Shown here: positions 1-13,820 of the stretch, one piece after another
How the letters are laid out: every line of letters starts with the position of its first letter
Numbering within the stretch: the stretch's first letter is position 1
Source of the DNA: Cloeon dipterum
Taxonomy: Eukaryota; Arthropoda; Insecta; Ephemeroptera; Baetidae
Length of the DNA stretch: 64,000 bases
Assembly (NCBI RefSeq): GCF_949628265.1
Contig: NC_088790.1
Coordinates: 23,874,545-23,938,544, forward strand
Direction: 5' to 3'
The notes under the pieces: generated by a model
What the model was told of the DNA's origin: nothing
The model's database searches: none
Seen by the model: only the letters and a program-made list of their open reading frames with translations
Translations under genes and position numbers: made by a program

Positions 1-48
1 AACAAAATATTAAGGAAAAAATATCCAAGGGATTGAATAAAAAAATAC

Positions 49-3000
49 CTTGCTGTTGGATCTCTTGTAACTCTTGGGGTAGGAGCCTTCGAGGGTCTTC
101 CGGAGGTACTCGGCGCCGCTGGCGAAAAATCCAAGGCCAGAGACGGGCGAGGAGGGCCTCTCAGGACTGTTGCACGGCGTGGCGCAGGCAGAGATGGTGG
201 GCGTGCCGATGGCAGCCGTGATTCCCCGCTCGTTCAGCAGTTTTGCCAGGCCGAGCGACGTCGAGAAGGTGCTGGTCGAGTTCCGACGGCTCAGAAGGCC
301 CGGCTTTCGAGGCGTCTGGCACTCTGGCACCGGATCTCCCGCTGACACTTTCAACCCTGAGTAACTAAAGAGAGGGAAAGTCATTTTTGGTGCTTTAAGT
401 GCATTTAATTCCTTAAAGTTAAACAAAAACTAAAAATTAAATCATTTCACTACGAGGTAAATTTATTTGGAATAAAATTTCTAAATTTTCAATGATATTT
501 TTTGCATAAAATCGTAGAGATATTCGATATCGATTTTAATATTTTTTGGGGCTATCAACAACGCTTATAATATGCATGCTGACTTTAAAAATTAACCAAA
601 AAATACCCTTAAAAAATAACTCTTATAGCCTTGGCCCAAAACTCGTTTTGTCACGCTGCTTTTCCATCACTGTTATGTGTGTAAGTAAATATTTACGCAT
701 TTTAAAAACAGCAGGAACTTTCATGATAATTTTGTAAGGATGTCTTGAGATTGAGTAAAAAATACCAAACCCTGGATAAAAAATAAAATGTTACGATATT
801 TTTAAAATAAATTATAAATAACCCGAAATGAAAAATACACTATTCCTACCTGGAGGTGACTTGTGTCAGGTCCTCAGGGTGCATCACAGTGGAGTTGGTG
901 AAAGTGTACGTCATGCCTGTCGACTCAAATTGCTTGCCCAGGTAAATACTCTGCAAATGAAAAGAAAAAGCGAATGTTGTGAATTGTGCTTTGAATAAAA
1001 TTAAGAAATAAATTAATAGATCTTCTGGAATAAATTTATCGAAATTTTATTTAACTGACTCTAGCCTGATTTGACGTGGAAAATTTTAATAAAAAACGGA
1101 TAATTTATTTAAATGATTTTAAAATACAGTAAAGTAATATTAATTTGTAGCTTTTATAAAATGTAAAGTATTGATTAGGCGAATTTTTTATAAATTCTGA
1201 GATAATTTAAGAGTTTCTGGACTTTGGTAAAATAACATACTGACCAAAGATTGAATGAAACAAAATTTTAAAACAATTAATTCAAGCTGTTGATGAATTT
1301 TCCTGCAAAAGTCTAAAACATGGTTCCAAATTCAATTTTAAGGCATTTTCCATGCTAATTTTGAGCTCCTAAACTTTCTAATAATGCCATTAAAGCTTTT
1401 GTTTCGAAAAACATTTAAAAACGGGAGTGATTTTGAGTGTTAGAACTGTAAAATGATTTGGTCATGAGAGTAAATTACTTTTTTACAAGAACTTAATATT
1501 CCTGTTTATGAATAAAATTATTGCAAACAAAGAGTTTTGATCAGACCGAGCGAAAAAATAATAAAAGGAACAGAAAAGTAAATAAAAAAGGGGATTGAAT
1601 ATAAATATATTTAATGAAGTTGACAGAAATACGTAAATATAACTTTCATTTTGTATAAAAGTATTTGGTTTTTAACCGAAACCTATGAAGAAATTGACAG
1701 GCAAGCCAGTCCCTCATTAATTTACATTTTTTAAGGATAATTCTTTGACAGTTTTCAGAAACGTTCACAGATTTGGCAATCCCCTTTATATAAAATATCT
1801 TTTTGGTCTTAGCTATAGGGCTGTGAACTTTAGACTGTTTACTGGAGCAAATGTTTCAGTCATCCTTGTAAACAGGTTCATTTTGTAAAGAAAATTATTC
1901 CAATATTTCACCAAACTCTAGTAGAATATATTAAAAAAATGTTTTTTATAAAAGGGGTCACGCAATTTCTCTACTTATTAAAATAAATCATTTTCTGAAA
2001 CCTTGTTGAGTTACTGGAAGGTCTTGTCTGAGGCCAATTTTTAATTTAACCTGATTTTAATAAAAAAAAAAACGATCCAAAACTTTGTACTGTTGGGCAT
2101 AGATTTTAGCCAATATAGAAGGTTCAAAGAGCTTCAAGTTTAATTTAATGGCCCAGAGAAAAAGATAATCGATTAGTCTAAAACTCACAGCCCTTTAATT
2201 ATTGCCTTGCCACTCCCGATAATAAATACCAAACATAAAAGACCCAAGCTTTAGTAAAAAATCAAAAGAAGTAGAGACAAAACAAAACACTGAGCCACAC
2301 TGAAATCACCTCGTCCAAGTCGTCCTCCTCGAGGTCGTCAAGCGTGTATCTGGTGGGGGCGTCGGAGGAGGCGGCGGTCGACTGTCCACGGGCGATGACC
2401 CTCGGCCGCTCGTCCAGCGAACTGCCGAGACTGGGGCGCGCGAGCTGCGACCACTGGTGCAGGGTCATGCTGCCCTCGATGGGCTTGACGATCTGCAGCT
2501 TCTCAGGCAGCTTCCAGGAAGCGTTGGTGAAGCCGCTGCTGCCCGTTGACATGATCGAGTCGGGCGTGCGGCACATCAGGTGGAAGGCGTCGCCAGAGAA
2601 GGGGTCACCACCCAGGCACGCCTCGCCAGGGTTGCTGCAGCCCCAATTCTGGCCCTCGGACTCGATCAAGCCCATCCGATGTCGCTTCATCAGCACGTCT
2701 TGTGCCGTGATTTTGCCCAGGGCCATCTTGAAGTCCAAGGAACCTGGCTGACCAGGGATGCCGAGACGAGGACAGTTGATCCTGAATAAATACAAATTTA
2801 AATTAATAATTATGTTGCAAGGCATACAAATTCCTCAGAGAACCAAAAATATATTTAAAAACTAGTATTTTTTCACAAATAAATCATAAGCTCAATTTTT
2901 AAATTGTTTTAGTAAGCTTAGGTTATTTAAAAAAAATATATTTTCAGACTTGAAGATGTCTAAAAATTAATTTTTTAAGTTAAATTATAGCACACTGGTA

Positions 3001-6000
3001 TGGCCCCTTTATGAATTATAACAATAGCTTACTTTTTTTCAATTAAGCGAAATTAACTGTCTGACAGGATGAATCAAGTTGTCAACGTACCCCATTTCCT
3101 CTGACAAAGAGACTTCAGCAGTGCTTCTGAGGCTGTTCATGTCGGACAGCGGCTCGTGAGACAAAGGCGGTGGAGGCCAGGAAGAGCCTGACGAGGGACC
3201 CGAAATGCCGGAAGACATTTTGGGCATGCTTGATGTGGTGGAGGTTAACATGGTAGATGACATGACTGGGAACAAGGCGGGACTATGGCTTTTAGTGCTG
3301 GCGTTGCTTGCGTTTGAAGCGGCGCGAGAGGCAGAACGGACAGTCTCAAAAACTCTTCGATAGCTTGGACTGCAATTGACACCAGAGGGGAATTATTTCA
3401 TACAATTTTTGTTTAATCATGAGTACTCACACTTGCGGTTTTCCAACGCTGATTCCAGAATCTAGACTAGCATCCGAAACGAGAGAGGTGGTCAGCTCGG
3501 CTCCGAGAGTGGAATTCAGGCTGGAAATCATATTTGGCTGGTTCACGGTTCCGACACCAACTCCAACGCCGACCCTCGCCGTCGGCAGCTGCTTTTTCCT
3601 CATTTTCCTGATCTGGTCCTGCGCTTCGTTCAACAAGCCGAGGACCTGTTCAAATCAACATTGCTTTAAATACAGTCTAAAATAATTAACAGGCATTACC
3701 TGAGCATATTGCTCCTTGAGGTCGAGGATTTCGGCACACAAGAGATCCTGCGTCTGTTTGGTGGTGGCGACCTGCTGCGTGAGGAACGTGTTGTCGCTGG
3801 TCAGCTCTGCGTTTGTCTTCTTCAAGCAGTCCAGCCTGGCCAGCAGAGATCGGATTTCCTCGTACTGCACCTTGTTTTCCTCTTTGTACTTGACGTTCTC
3901 ATCTGCGAGATTGCTTCTCTCCCTGTTGGCCGCGCTGAGTTGAGTTGTGATGTCGGTGAGCAGCTGCTTTTCCTTTTCCTCCACGATGGCCGTTTCGTTG
4001 GCGATCTGAGTTGCCTCAGCTTTGAGCACCGTGTTTTGCACCTCCAGATTGGCCACCTTCCGCTGCAGCAGGTCCAACGTGACGGACTTAGCTGCCGTTG
4101 GCGTGTCTAAAAATTTAAATCAGAAAAATTATGATTGAATTAGGCAAATAAAATTAAATGCTTGTAGTCATTAATTTAAACTACTAATAATTGACTGCAA
4201 ATATCAGTCAGGTCTCAGAGTTTGGAGCCACCAACAGACAGCACCACCGTCCGTTTACATAAGATTTTTAAATTTATTTCTCAACTGCAATTTTAGAAAA
4301 AAATCCTTTCCTGGTGTAAAAATATTATTTGATGAGCTGAAATTTTTTGTTTGGCTGATTGGAGTTTTTAATTAATTTTTAATCCAGAATAATTTGTTAC
4401 TTGGGTCTGAGGAAGGGTCATCCTCAGCAGCGAGAATGGCGAGGAGTTCCGCCTTGCTGTGCAGCTCATGTTGCGTCTGCACAAGTTTATCATGCTGCTC
4501 TTTGAGTTGTGCCTCAAGGGCGCCGACCTGCTCCTCGAGCTGTTTGTTGTGTGCTAGGAGCTCCTGACCGATCCTGGCAGTCAACTCCAAGTCTTTCTCT
4601 TTCTGCGAATGAAAGCGTGAATCAAACCGCAAAACTGCATGCTGGAAATTGGGCCCACCTCCTCTAGCAGTCTCGTGACAGCTTCTGGATCGTCGTAAGT
4701 CTTTGTCATTTGTGAAACTCGCTTCCCACTAAGCACTGAAACAGAAAGGGTGCGTCAGGTAATGGTTATAGCGTCAGGTGCGCTTTTCTGATTCTGCGGT
4801 CGGATCCTGTTCCCGCCGACGGAGGGGGACCGACCTCATTTAAATTAAGAGACACTTCTTGGACTTTAATAACCGAAATAATTAGAATATTTAACAAATA
4901 AAAATACTTGTTGTTTGTTGTCCTATAGGTGAACACAACTGCATACTGCTCTTGTCAGATTCATTCTCAAAACTGAGCGTACGTGCGTGTAAGCAAGTTG
5001 TATCGAGAAGCAGAGACGCGGTGGACCGGTTTTAGCGCCTTATTTTACCAGCTTCATTAAGTTAATTGGCAACATTTTTATATTATATAGAGTGTGCGTT
5101 GAATTACAAATTCCTAACAACCAGTTTACAACAACTTTTGTGTTCGAAAATCTCCGTCCTAACAAAGAAAGTTGGAACAGTTTAAATGTAAATATATATG
5201 AATTAAATCAAGTCGAAGAAAGTTGCTGTTTTTAGGGAAATGTTGAAGAAAGGTTTTAAATTATTTATGAAAGCTTAATTGTGAGATAAAATTAACGGAT
5301 TTTAATCGAAGGCCTCGGAAAAAACATTTTCTTAACGAATCACGTCCAGGGTTTGTAAAAATAAGAAAAATTGACTTTGCAGTAGTAAAAATTTTAAGTA
5401 TTTTAATGACAATTTTTAAAAATCAAATTTTAAGCTTTTCACAACTAAAAGTTTTACATGGAACGCTTTTAATAAAATAAGTTAATGCCTCAAACCATTC
5501 AAATTTACATTATTTGGAGATTTAGGGACATTCCAACAAAATCGATTACGAACAAAACCGCAAACCTAGACCAAATGGTTCTTGTTAAATTTAATTTTTT
5601 GAGATTTCCAAACCCGCAGTACAATACACCTCTAATTAAAAAATAGCACTGAAGAAATTTTAGCAAAATCGACCTGTGAAGGTCAAAGCTAAGTGCAGTA
5701 GTCCGTGCATTATCTCTTCGTCCGCCACTGCAAAATGTATAAATCTGAAGTAAGCCTAAATTTAACTAATTTGATTATCAAATGAGACGATAAACAAAAG
5801 TCCTACAAAAACAAATGCGATTATTTTCGATCCGTTTACTTTTTTACGTCCAAAAATAACTTTTACAGCCTCTAGGCCTTGAAGTAAAATAAAAAAAGCG
5901 TTATTTTACGAGCGTAACGATTTTGCTTATCCTCTTAAGCTATAATTTGAGAGGAATGTTCCCAGGGTGCCAATTATTAATGCAAACGATGTCACACGGG

Positions 6001-9000
6001 AAACGGCGCATTTCCATGCAATGCAACCCCACTATTGCGTTATACGTGAAAAAGAAAAATCCGTAATCGGCAAAAAACAAGGCAATATTTGCAGTGCACT
6101 GGAAAGTGATGTCGTAAGCGCGTGGTAATTGCTCAAGCACGCCGCAAAGGCCGAAGAACCGAGGCGGCGGCGCCACGGATCGATACCGCGACCGACCAAA
6201 AAAAGAGAAAGAGATTCCTCGTACCCGACGCAGATGCAACGGGGGGCAGCCTCGGGGGCCCGGGGCCGCCGATGGGCACCGTCCTTGGACGCGTCTAACG
6301 CGTGTCCGCGCCTCGGACGCACTTTCGGCCTGCCGAACGCCGTCGCTCACATTCCAGCTGTTCGGCCGCCGCGCACCGAGAGCTAAACACTGCTGCGACT
6401 CCTCCTACGAAGCGGAATACCCACACCACCATACACACACACACACTTTCCGAGTCGCTATTGCGCAGTGCGAGCCGCCTGTCTGTTTTTATGCTTCCGA
6501 GGGCACCAAAGAAGAAGAAAAGCTGGACGCAACGTCAGATAACCGAAGATGGACACGGATTTATATTGCATTCTCATTCAAGTCTTACATCAAAAAATAA
6601 TAAAATCCCGAGAAAATGTTGCTCAGTAGGATAAGCAAAAAATAGGAAATTTAAATTGATTTTAGAATATGTTGAGGTTTTCTGTTATATGGTCAACCCT
6701 TAAAACAATTAAAGGAATATTCAGGCTTTTCTCAGAATGTCTAAAATTTTGTCTCGTGTATTAATATTGTTTGTGAAGCAAATTTTATTGAAATTGAGAA
6801 AAAAATCTAATATATCGTATTAAAACATAAAATCCTATACGATTTAAAAAAATCGAATTTAAAGTGTCATAGAAGAATTTTCCAATAAATAGAAATCCGA
6901 TGAAAAGAATTTTAAAAATTAATTGGAGAATTCAAACTGTTAAATAAAGAGGATTTTAATTTCCAACCACGCTCACTTGTAGAAAATCTGTTGTTAATTA
7001 TGGAATCATAAAAATTGGCACGCCTTGGAAGATTTTATCATTTGGAAGAAATTTATTACTAATTCTTAAATATTTCAAAAAGGGAAATGTCTTGTCAATT
7101 TACAATAAATAATATATTTTTACTTCTGTGCATGAACCAGAACTGTAGTGCATTCAAACAAAAAGTGAGGCAAATTTTCCTTGCCAAATACTGAACTTAC
7201 TGAATGATTTTCTTATTTCCCTCTGTTATAAAAAACAAAAAAATGTTTTGTATATTTATCTGTTGTGTTCTGAATGTGGGGAGGTGTGGAGCATAGTTGC
7301 TCTGCTGATCCGCAATAAAATTACTTTGAATCTAAAGTTTACTAAATTATTTTATCATCATCACAGCGCCTGCTGTTCAGTCGTTACAAATTTCTTGCAC
7401 AAATATGAGTCAACAAGATTTTTTAACCAGTAAAAATAAATTTGACTGCTGCAATTTGACTGATTATTTTTAAGTTACGTTCTGTTTTGTGTTTAAACAA
7501 ATTTATGCAAAAAAAAATCCATATTATATGAGTAGTGGTTGCGGGGCCGAGCTCCCAATCCTTTTCACTTTTGGTCTAGGGTATTGTTATTAATGATTGT
7601 TGTTAAACTGTTAATTCTAAAGTCGATTATGAATTCAGTTTAAAGGTCCTTGTATTCTGTTAGACTTAGTCGCCAAGTGACTGACTGTCTTATAAAAAAA
7701 AGAGAAGAATTGTTGAAGATCCCGCAAGGTTTTATTTTCACCTCCTAACCCCCAAAGAAGTAAAGACAAATTTTTGCCGATTTCTTGCTCAACCAAAAAA
7801 TAAACCAAAATTTTCAGTATTTTCCTTCCAAATATACGCTGACAAAGCAGCAAAACGCTAAAAAAAACGTCAATAAATCTAATCACTAGCATAAAATTAT
7901 CATTTGCAAGAATTACTTTAGCACGATAAAAGCCAGAGGTTTGATAATGGAACCCTACAGCAATATTCAGCCGATATTTTTTTCAAAGTTTTAGTTCAGT
8001 ACTCAATGAGTGTCAATAAAAAGTGATACGAATTGATAAGACTTATCCATAGAAAAACGTGCGTTTAAACATTCTCGATATTTTTAACCGCCCCTAATCG
8101 CAGATGGTGCGACTTATATGTGATACGAATGGTATGAAATTTTCTTAAACAACTGCGTCGGAACAAAGGACGTCACGTACGCAGCCGGAGTGTTTTAATC
8201 CGATTTTCGCACGTCGCGTATATTCGCATATGAATTGATGCTATCGCGTGGATGTGCCGTAAAAAGCGCTTCCTGCTTCTCATTGCGTTTCTTAGTTTTC
8301 CGAAACCTCTAATGAGGCAAATAAGTGCGGTTATTTGGATGAATGCGCTGCTTGAGGTGAAACTTATCTCGCATATCTTCAATTTGCTCATTTCGCCAAG
8401 TACACAGTCCACAATTGGTGTTCAATTTCAGCGTTATGTAATTCGAAACGACGCATGCCGTGTGCAAACCAATCCCGCGAATAATTTTTTTCTTCTTCTT
8501 CGGCTGGACAGTCAGAATTGAAGCGTGAAATAAAAAGAAATCAGTCTCTTGGAAATTCCTCAGCCAAATGGAGCATCAGATCTATAGTGTTTTAATTGCT
8601 TGAAAGTTGTGTTAAAGTGGACCTCAACACAGGACAGATTATTTATTATTTGCTTTATTTGGCTGTAGAGAGTGGTCCATTCAATTTATTGTTTGTGCAG
8701 TCGAGAAGAAAATAAATTAGGACCAAGTAACAACTAAATTTCAGATTATGTCGAAATGAATGGCTGATCCATGATTTTTCACTTGATTTCAATTCCTCAT
8801 GTGTAACGGTGTTGTACTCTTTCCTAATTTTTAACTTTTTACAGGAACTCGCCGCCAGATTTTAAGCCGAAAAATTAAATTAAAATTAATTTAAACTAAA
8901 GAGATATTTTAAACAATTTTTTCTCTTTCCTAAGCGGCTAAGAATACGAAATATTGCAATCCAATTAAAGAGGAATGACACTGGAAAATGCTTGTTGCCA

Positions 9001-12000
9001 ATGCATAACCTCGCCCCTTAGGATTCAGTTAAAGCCTAAATTGACCTAAGAAGCGCTGTAATTTAGAGAATTGACTGGAAAGTTAGCGTGCTTTTCAAAT
9101 GGTAATGGCTGTCTCCTTACTTGAAATCCGATTTAATTTCAAAACCAAGAGTTTCCCCAATAAGTGGCATACACCGTTGAACAGATCTCGACGAGAGGAA
9201 TCGGAATATGCCAAGAAAATAAAAATGTTCAAGCACTGTAAATTTTGGAGAAAATTGGCAAAATTTGAATTTTTACTGGAGGAAAGTCATTTTTTATTGT
9301 TGCAAATTGTTGAACAAATTGTTTATCGATCAACTGTTTATGGCATCCAACAATTTAAATAATTTTCAATTGTTGCCCAGTATCATTCCACTTTAATCAA
9401 AAGCCAACAATACACGTTTAGTTCTGAACTTTTTTTTCTAAAAAAATTCTTGACTTTTTTTAATACCATGAGAGGAGACTTTTCCAATCCACTCTTTATC
9501 AATCGCGATGACAAGCCAAAATTAACAAATAATGGCGTCCCTTTCATCCCATTGTAACAAAAAATCCCGTTTGTGACCAAACAAAAAAATTCTCTCTCTC
9601 TCTCATCCTGATTGTGAGCAGGAGAAACACTTGAAATTCGAGGTCGCACCTTGATTGAGCTTGATACTGATAAACCTGAGGTACATCTCCCGGTTCTTGT
9701 CGCGAGCCACATGGTAGATAATGTCCGTTGGCAGCTGTCCATGGCCTTCGTGGCTGGAGGCCTGATCAGCCGGGCCGCCGTTGTGCATCTCAGCAGCACC
9801 ACTCCCGTTCACATTCTGCACTGTCGGCCCACAACAAAACCGGCCCAAACGTCACATTCCATCCGCGCTGTTTATCTTATCGGCGCAATTAAAATGAGCC
9901 GTGACCACGTCAATTGCCAGTCCAACTGTCACTGCACTGCACCGCACAACGGATTAGTATGGTCTGCGAGGAGGAAAGCCACTCCTCTCCAGCCAGAGAG
10001 CTATTTTAGGCGCCCTTCTGAAACAGACAAATGGTGGTGCTCGCCGCGCGCACACTGAACCAACAAACGAACGCCCGTCCCTCGTGACAATCTTTTTTTT
10101 TTTTTTTTTTGCCTCACGCCGACACCCGCAGAGTGACACCAACTGCTTTTCGAACCCTTTTAGTCTGATTAGTATTTACAAATTTTAATTTTGTGCATCA
10201 TTAACATCATAAAGAGGTGGCCAGAATTGTCATGGAAATTAATTTTTTAAGAATTTCGTCACGACGGGTGTGAACTCATTTTGTAATTTATGGTTTCTCT
10301 CTTTAAGATGTGTTCATTTAAAAAGGTTTCCTTTAATTGAATTTAATAATTTTAGATGCAACGACTCGTTCAATTTTTCGACATATAATCACTATAATGC
10401 AAGTTCTATTTACATATTCAATTTGAAGGATGTTTTATTCACCGTAGAAACAATTATTTTAAAACTTTTAAAATCAATTTCTAGAATTAAGATTGTTAGC
10501 CGGAATTGGTTAATCAAGAAAGGCAATAGTTTGGATGGTTTTAGAATTAGAAACTCATTTACAAATCAAATATATAGTAACAGTCGAGTTAAATATTGTT
10601 TTTCTATTTCTCAAGTTGTCAAGGTTTAAGAATTTCCAGTGAAATTCAGACAGTTGAATTGCATTTTTCTTTGCTACAAATTCTGAATTTCAATAAAATA
10701 CGAAAGATATTCTTTCTTAATTTAAATTCATTTTAATTAATCAATTACAGGCCGAAGAAATTGAATTGAAAGAGTGTTTCAAATGGCTTAAAATTGCATG
10801 ATTCGCAATGATTGGAAGATCAGAAAAATTAATATAAAAATGAGAAAATTCCGTAGAAAAATGCAAAATTATATATTATGATTCAGGGATGGGATTAAAT
10901 TGCGTTAATTACGTAATAGAAAATAAGTTACAAAATTAAAGCGCACCCCTGATCATAGAAAAACAGGAATGACTTTTTCAGATAAGAATTTTTGGCTTCC
11001 ACAAGAAATATATTATTATGATTTAAAATCAAAGCCAGAAATAATTGGTGACAAATAAATGTAATTGTTTTTAAACTGAAAGAAAATATTTTTTAAGTTG
11101 ATAATAATTCAACACCTAATTTTATAATAAGCAAGAGATAGAAAGTTAGCAAAAACACGAGCTGAAAATAATATCAGACCGATGAGAGTCCAAAAAGCAG
11201 AATCGCCATGCAGCCGGTCACGAAAGAGTTATCAAATCGATAAATTACTTTGCACTTAGGACAAAGTGGGTGAAGGCAAATGGTAATCGATTGTCGAACG
11301 TGCGATATCAACGGATTTACTTCACTCACGGAATCAATATGACACATTGCAGCGGACCGCGGCTCCGGACACGATTGGACAGCGTGACCTTCGATTTCGC
11401 GTGCGGCCACGAACCACGAACGATCCTTGGGCAAATATTGGCCTAGCAGCCCGCTCGTCGCACTCGCTGGCAACAAACACACTTTAATTATCAAGCCACC
11501 TGCTGGTGCTCGCGAGAGTTGACCCGCGGCGCGGCGCTCCTCGCTTCATTGAGGAAAGTCAGCTGGCCGTTTTCACCATCGATTCGCGGTTCTATTTTCC
11601 TACAAATAACGCAGCGCCGCCCAGAATTTATTGCCGTGGGACAGGCGATGAGAAAACGACTGCAATGAGGAGACTACGCAATCCGACGATCGATATTGTT
11701 TTGTTTTTAATTTATTACGCCTGAAATAACAGTATCTTCCTGTTATTTTTGGAATTGACTTCCGGTCGAGCGAGTATTTGAAATTTGAAGTGAAGAAATT
11801 AAATAAAATCCTTAACCGTTATGGTGTTTAGTTCGTATTTGGATGAGACAAATTCCAGATGTAGAATTCAAGCTGAAAAGTTTGATTTTGGACTCTGTCC
11901 AAGTTTTTTTGCGACCGTAAAAATACTTAGACACATTCAGCAGCTTCCGCAGAACGTTTATTTTTTATACAGACACCCCCAATGTCGCTGATCACTTTTT

Positions 12001-12599
12001 CTCACTGTCTAGGCCACTAATAGCAGACGCTAAATCTGCTCCTAGTGGGGCCGACAGCGTCTGGGGAGGCACTGACGAGTTTTTAAATTATCTCTAATTA
12101 AAAAAAATTGTTGTTCAACTAAGAAAACCTTTCGCAAGAGCTTTTATCAGAAACAGAAAAGCCTGCTTTTAATCTCCGAGGAATTTGTGTCACACATGGA
12201 GACATTAATATTTTTATCCATGGTTCTTGTGACTCACCCATATAGTTGAGGGTCTCCCTGGCAATGTCCGGGGTGAGTTTGACGTGCCATGCCTCGTCCG
12301 GTAGGGCTGGGTGAGGAACAAACCAGTCTTCGTGCTCGTAACCTTCAAATACCATGGGTCAATCGCCAAAATAAACACAGCATCTCTCGAGTTTCGTTTT
12401 TACCAGTGAACTGCGTCAGGCTGTCAGCTCTAAGTTTGTAAAATGGTATTGCTTCTTGCACTAAGCTAATCACTTCGATTTCAGGTAAATCACTTGAACT
12501 ACATATATCTGGAAAAGAGGAGGAAAATCAGTACGAATGACACAATCTCGATTAGATATGTTTACCTGTGATGGTAGAGGCGTCCGTTTTATTACTCAT
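49..12599 (-). CDS. milt: Milton / TRAK kinesin-mitochondria adaptor (3' end beyond window)
   Basis: Milton/TRAK links kinesin-1 to the mitochondrial GTPase Miro for transport along microtubules. Coding exons, 5' to 3' on the minus strand: 12599-12566, 12508-12404, 12342-12238, 4735-4659, 4602-4401, 4106-3700, 3645-3431, 3369-3091, 2781-2310, 950-850 and 364-49. Every junction is in phase and together they give 771 codons, continuing past the left edge. The N-terminus has the TRAK block before the coiled coil ([29 protein letters not shown]). The HAP1-type coiled coil follows ([20 protein letters not shown], then [16 protein letters not shown]), to roughly residue 310. Later exons carry the TRAK motif [20 protein letters not shown] and the conserved [11 protein letters not shown] block. 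The start is chosen because [11 protein letters not shown] splices in phase into the conserved block. The intron 12237-4736 is 7.5 kb and holds an alternative first exon. Family assignment is secure; the C-terminus is unseen. Confidence 0.93.
6120..6500. promoter_or_regulatory. GC-rich island inside the large Milton intron
   Basis: This stretch is much richer in G+C than the AT-rich intron around it, with many CG dinucleotides and a short AC repeat near 6425-6445. Frames on both strands are open because of composition, but none has a recognisable domain or a phase-compatible splice exit. It may be an internal promoter or enhancer for the Milton short isoform. Function is inferred only. Confidence 0.3.
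8970..9396 (+). repeat. 430-bp dispersed repeat, copy 1 (Milton intron)
   Basis: This segment matches 52254-52688 over its full length on the same strand, with scattered substitutions and small indels. Shared landmarks include TAAGTGGCATACACCGTTG and AGAGGAATCGGAATATGCC. It has no coding capacity and no clear terminal inverted repeats, so it is a dispersed repeat of unknown class. A more diverged copy is at 13511-13820. Confidence 0.8.
9650..9848 (-). CDS. milt: Alternative first coding exon of Milton (short isoform)
   Basis: An open frame begins [15 protein letters not shown] and ends KLNQ plus one base, followed by the donor GTGCGA. It supplies 66 codons plus one base (phase 1). That is the same phase as the 12238 exon, so it can splice to the coiled-coil exon at 4735 and replace the first three coding exons. 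The resulting protein would lack the N-terminal TRAK block before the coiled coil. The codon content is richer in GC than the surrounding intron. The start codon is inferred; an internal Met 55 residues in (MYLRF) is another option. No transcript evidence is available here. Confidence 0.5.
10091..10110 (+). repeat. Poly-T tract
   Basis: A run of about 20 T on the plus strand, read as poly-A on the minus strand, lies within the Milton intron. The adjoining open frames are only low-complexity lysine translations. It could be the tail of an old retroposed copy, but no flanking duplication is evident. Confidence 0.6.
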
Positions 12600-12711
12600 C
12601 GATATCATTACTATAATTATTGGCTAGGGAAGCTTTGGTTTGGGGAAGATTCAACGAGGAACTCTAAATGCGATTCGGTAAACAATCATCCTGCTCAGAG
12701 GAGACCATACT
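12566..12711 (-). other. milt: Milton start-codon exon with 5' UTR
   Basis: A good acceptor (T-rich tract then TTGCAG) lies just upstream of 12711 on the minus strand, so the exon holding the start codon at 12599 probably begins there. Its 5' UTR contains one short upstream ORF: an ATG 3 bases into the exon, ending at a TAG after 14 codons. Confidence 0.55.
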
Positions 12712-13049
12712 CTGCAACAAAAAAATTAACATTTAATTAAGACGGGGCCGCGGAGTGCAAATAAAACGTATGTACCAACGAGTTTTGATAAGGAGCAACA
12801 ACTAAAAATAAATCAATATTTGCTTTGGAGAAATTGGCGACAAGAAGTGCAATGGTGAGACAAAAAATTCACCGTTCCACCACTCATCTCGCTCTCGGCT
12901 CCGACGGATGACTGCGTGAATGGATTAGAATAGCCAGCGGCGGCGAGAAAATAGCAAATGCAAAGGGGGTTGCTGGTGCTGCATATTGGGGGCAGGCCGA
13001 AAAGGCAATAAAATGAGTGACAACAACACGCACCGATGGCTATCCTCAC

Positions 13050-13210
13050 CTGTTGGTCATTCCAATCGCGGATCGCGGAATCCGCGACTGAGATTCGCGC
13101 TGTTTGCACCCCAATCAAGGACTCGGTCCGCGGAGAAGACGAAAGAAAGATGTTTGCTTTTGCTCTGTTTTGCCTACGGAGATCTATCGTCGTTCTTTGG
13201 AAACACGGCC
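13050..13210 (-). promoter_or_regulatory. Probable non-coding first exon / promoter region of Milton
   Basis: On the minus strand a donor AACAG|GTGAGG sits at 13050 in a GC-richer patch upstream of the start-codon exon. This would be a leader exon feeding the acceptor at 12711. The 5' limit (transcription start) is not visible and 13210 is a guess. A second GC-richer patch at 11170-11660 could be another leader or promoter. Confidence 0.4.
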
Positions 13211-13510
13211 AAACGGGCGGTGCGTGAATGACACTGCGCCCGATGCTATGCGCACCACTGCCCCACTGCTCTAGGCGTGGGTTCGCGCGGGAAACCGGAA
13301 AGAATTTCCGTCACATCCCAGGAATGCATGCGGTTACGGCCATTTTACGAGTTGATATCCGAAATTCTCAATTTGCACGATTTGCACACACTTTCTTAAT
13401 CATTTGATGCCGAATAACACATGGAACGCCAATTTCACATGATGTAACGAGGGAAAATCTAAAATTCCTCCTGAAATAAAAATCTGGTCCTTGAACAAAA
13501 AACTTGTTTA

Positions 13511-13820
13511 TGAAGAGGAATGATGAACTGTATAATATATAACCTGCATAAAACCCGGAAAATTCTTGTTCCTATGCATAAGCTGACCCCAAAATATTCA
13601 GTTCAAGCAAAAATTGGCCATGTATATTTTTGAGAAATATTGGTAAAACTTGAATTGAAGGATCCTCTTTTTTATTATTGCAATTGCAAATTATAATAGA
13701 ATGAAGTATTTTTTAAAATAACAATTTTTGGACAATTCGATTAAATTTCTCATTGCAGCTAACAATTTTAGTTATTATCTATTTAAGCACAAGTTATTTA
13801 GTATCAATCTTGCATTCGCA
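13511..13820 (+). repeat. 430-bp dispersed repeat, diverged copy 3
   Basis: The order of landmarks follows the copies at 8970 and 52254: AGAGGAATGATGA, then a CATAAAACC-GGAAAATTCTTGTT segment, TGCATAAGCTGACC, CAGTT-AAGC-AAAATTGGCC, then the T-rich tail with TTTTTTATTATTGCAA. Identity is clearly lower than between copies 1 and 2. It lies between the 3' end of Mob3 and the Milton promoter. Confidence 0.5.

Noticed and set aside
4200..4270. Possible fourth copy of the palindromic MITE in the Milton intron
   Set aside because: Only a terminal piece (CCACCAACAGACAGCACCACC) resembles the family; too short to call as an element.
5940..6386. Overlapping long frames on both strands at 5940-6386
   Set aside because: These are open because of high GC content; translations are Arg/Pro-rich with no domain.
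11174..11494. Minus-strand 106-codon frame upstream of Milton's alternative exon
   Set aside because: A donor-like GTGAGT exists inside it, but it exits in phase 0, which does not match the phase-1 entry of the next Milton exon. It may be a leader exon, but not coding.
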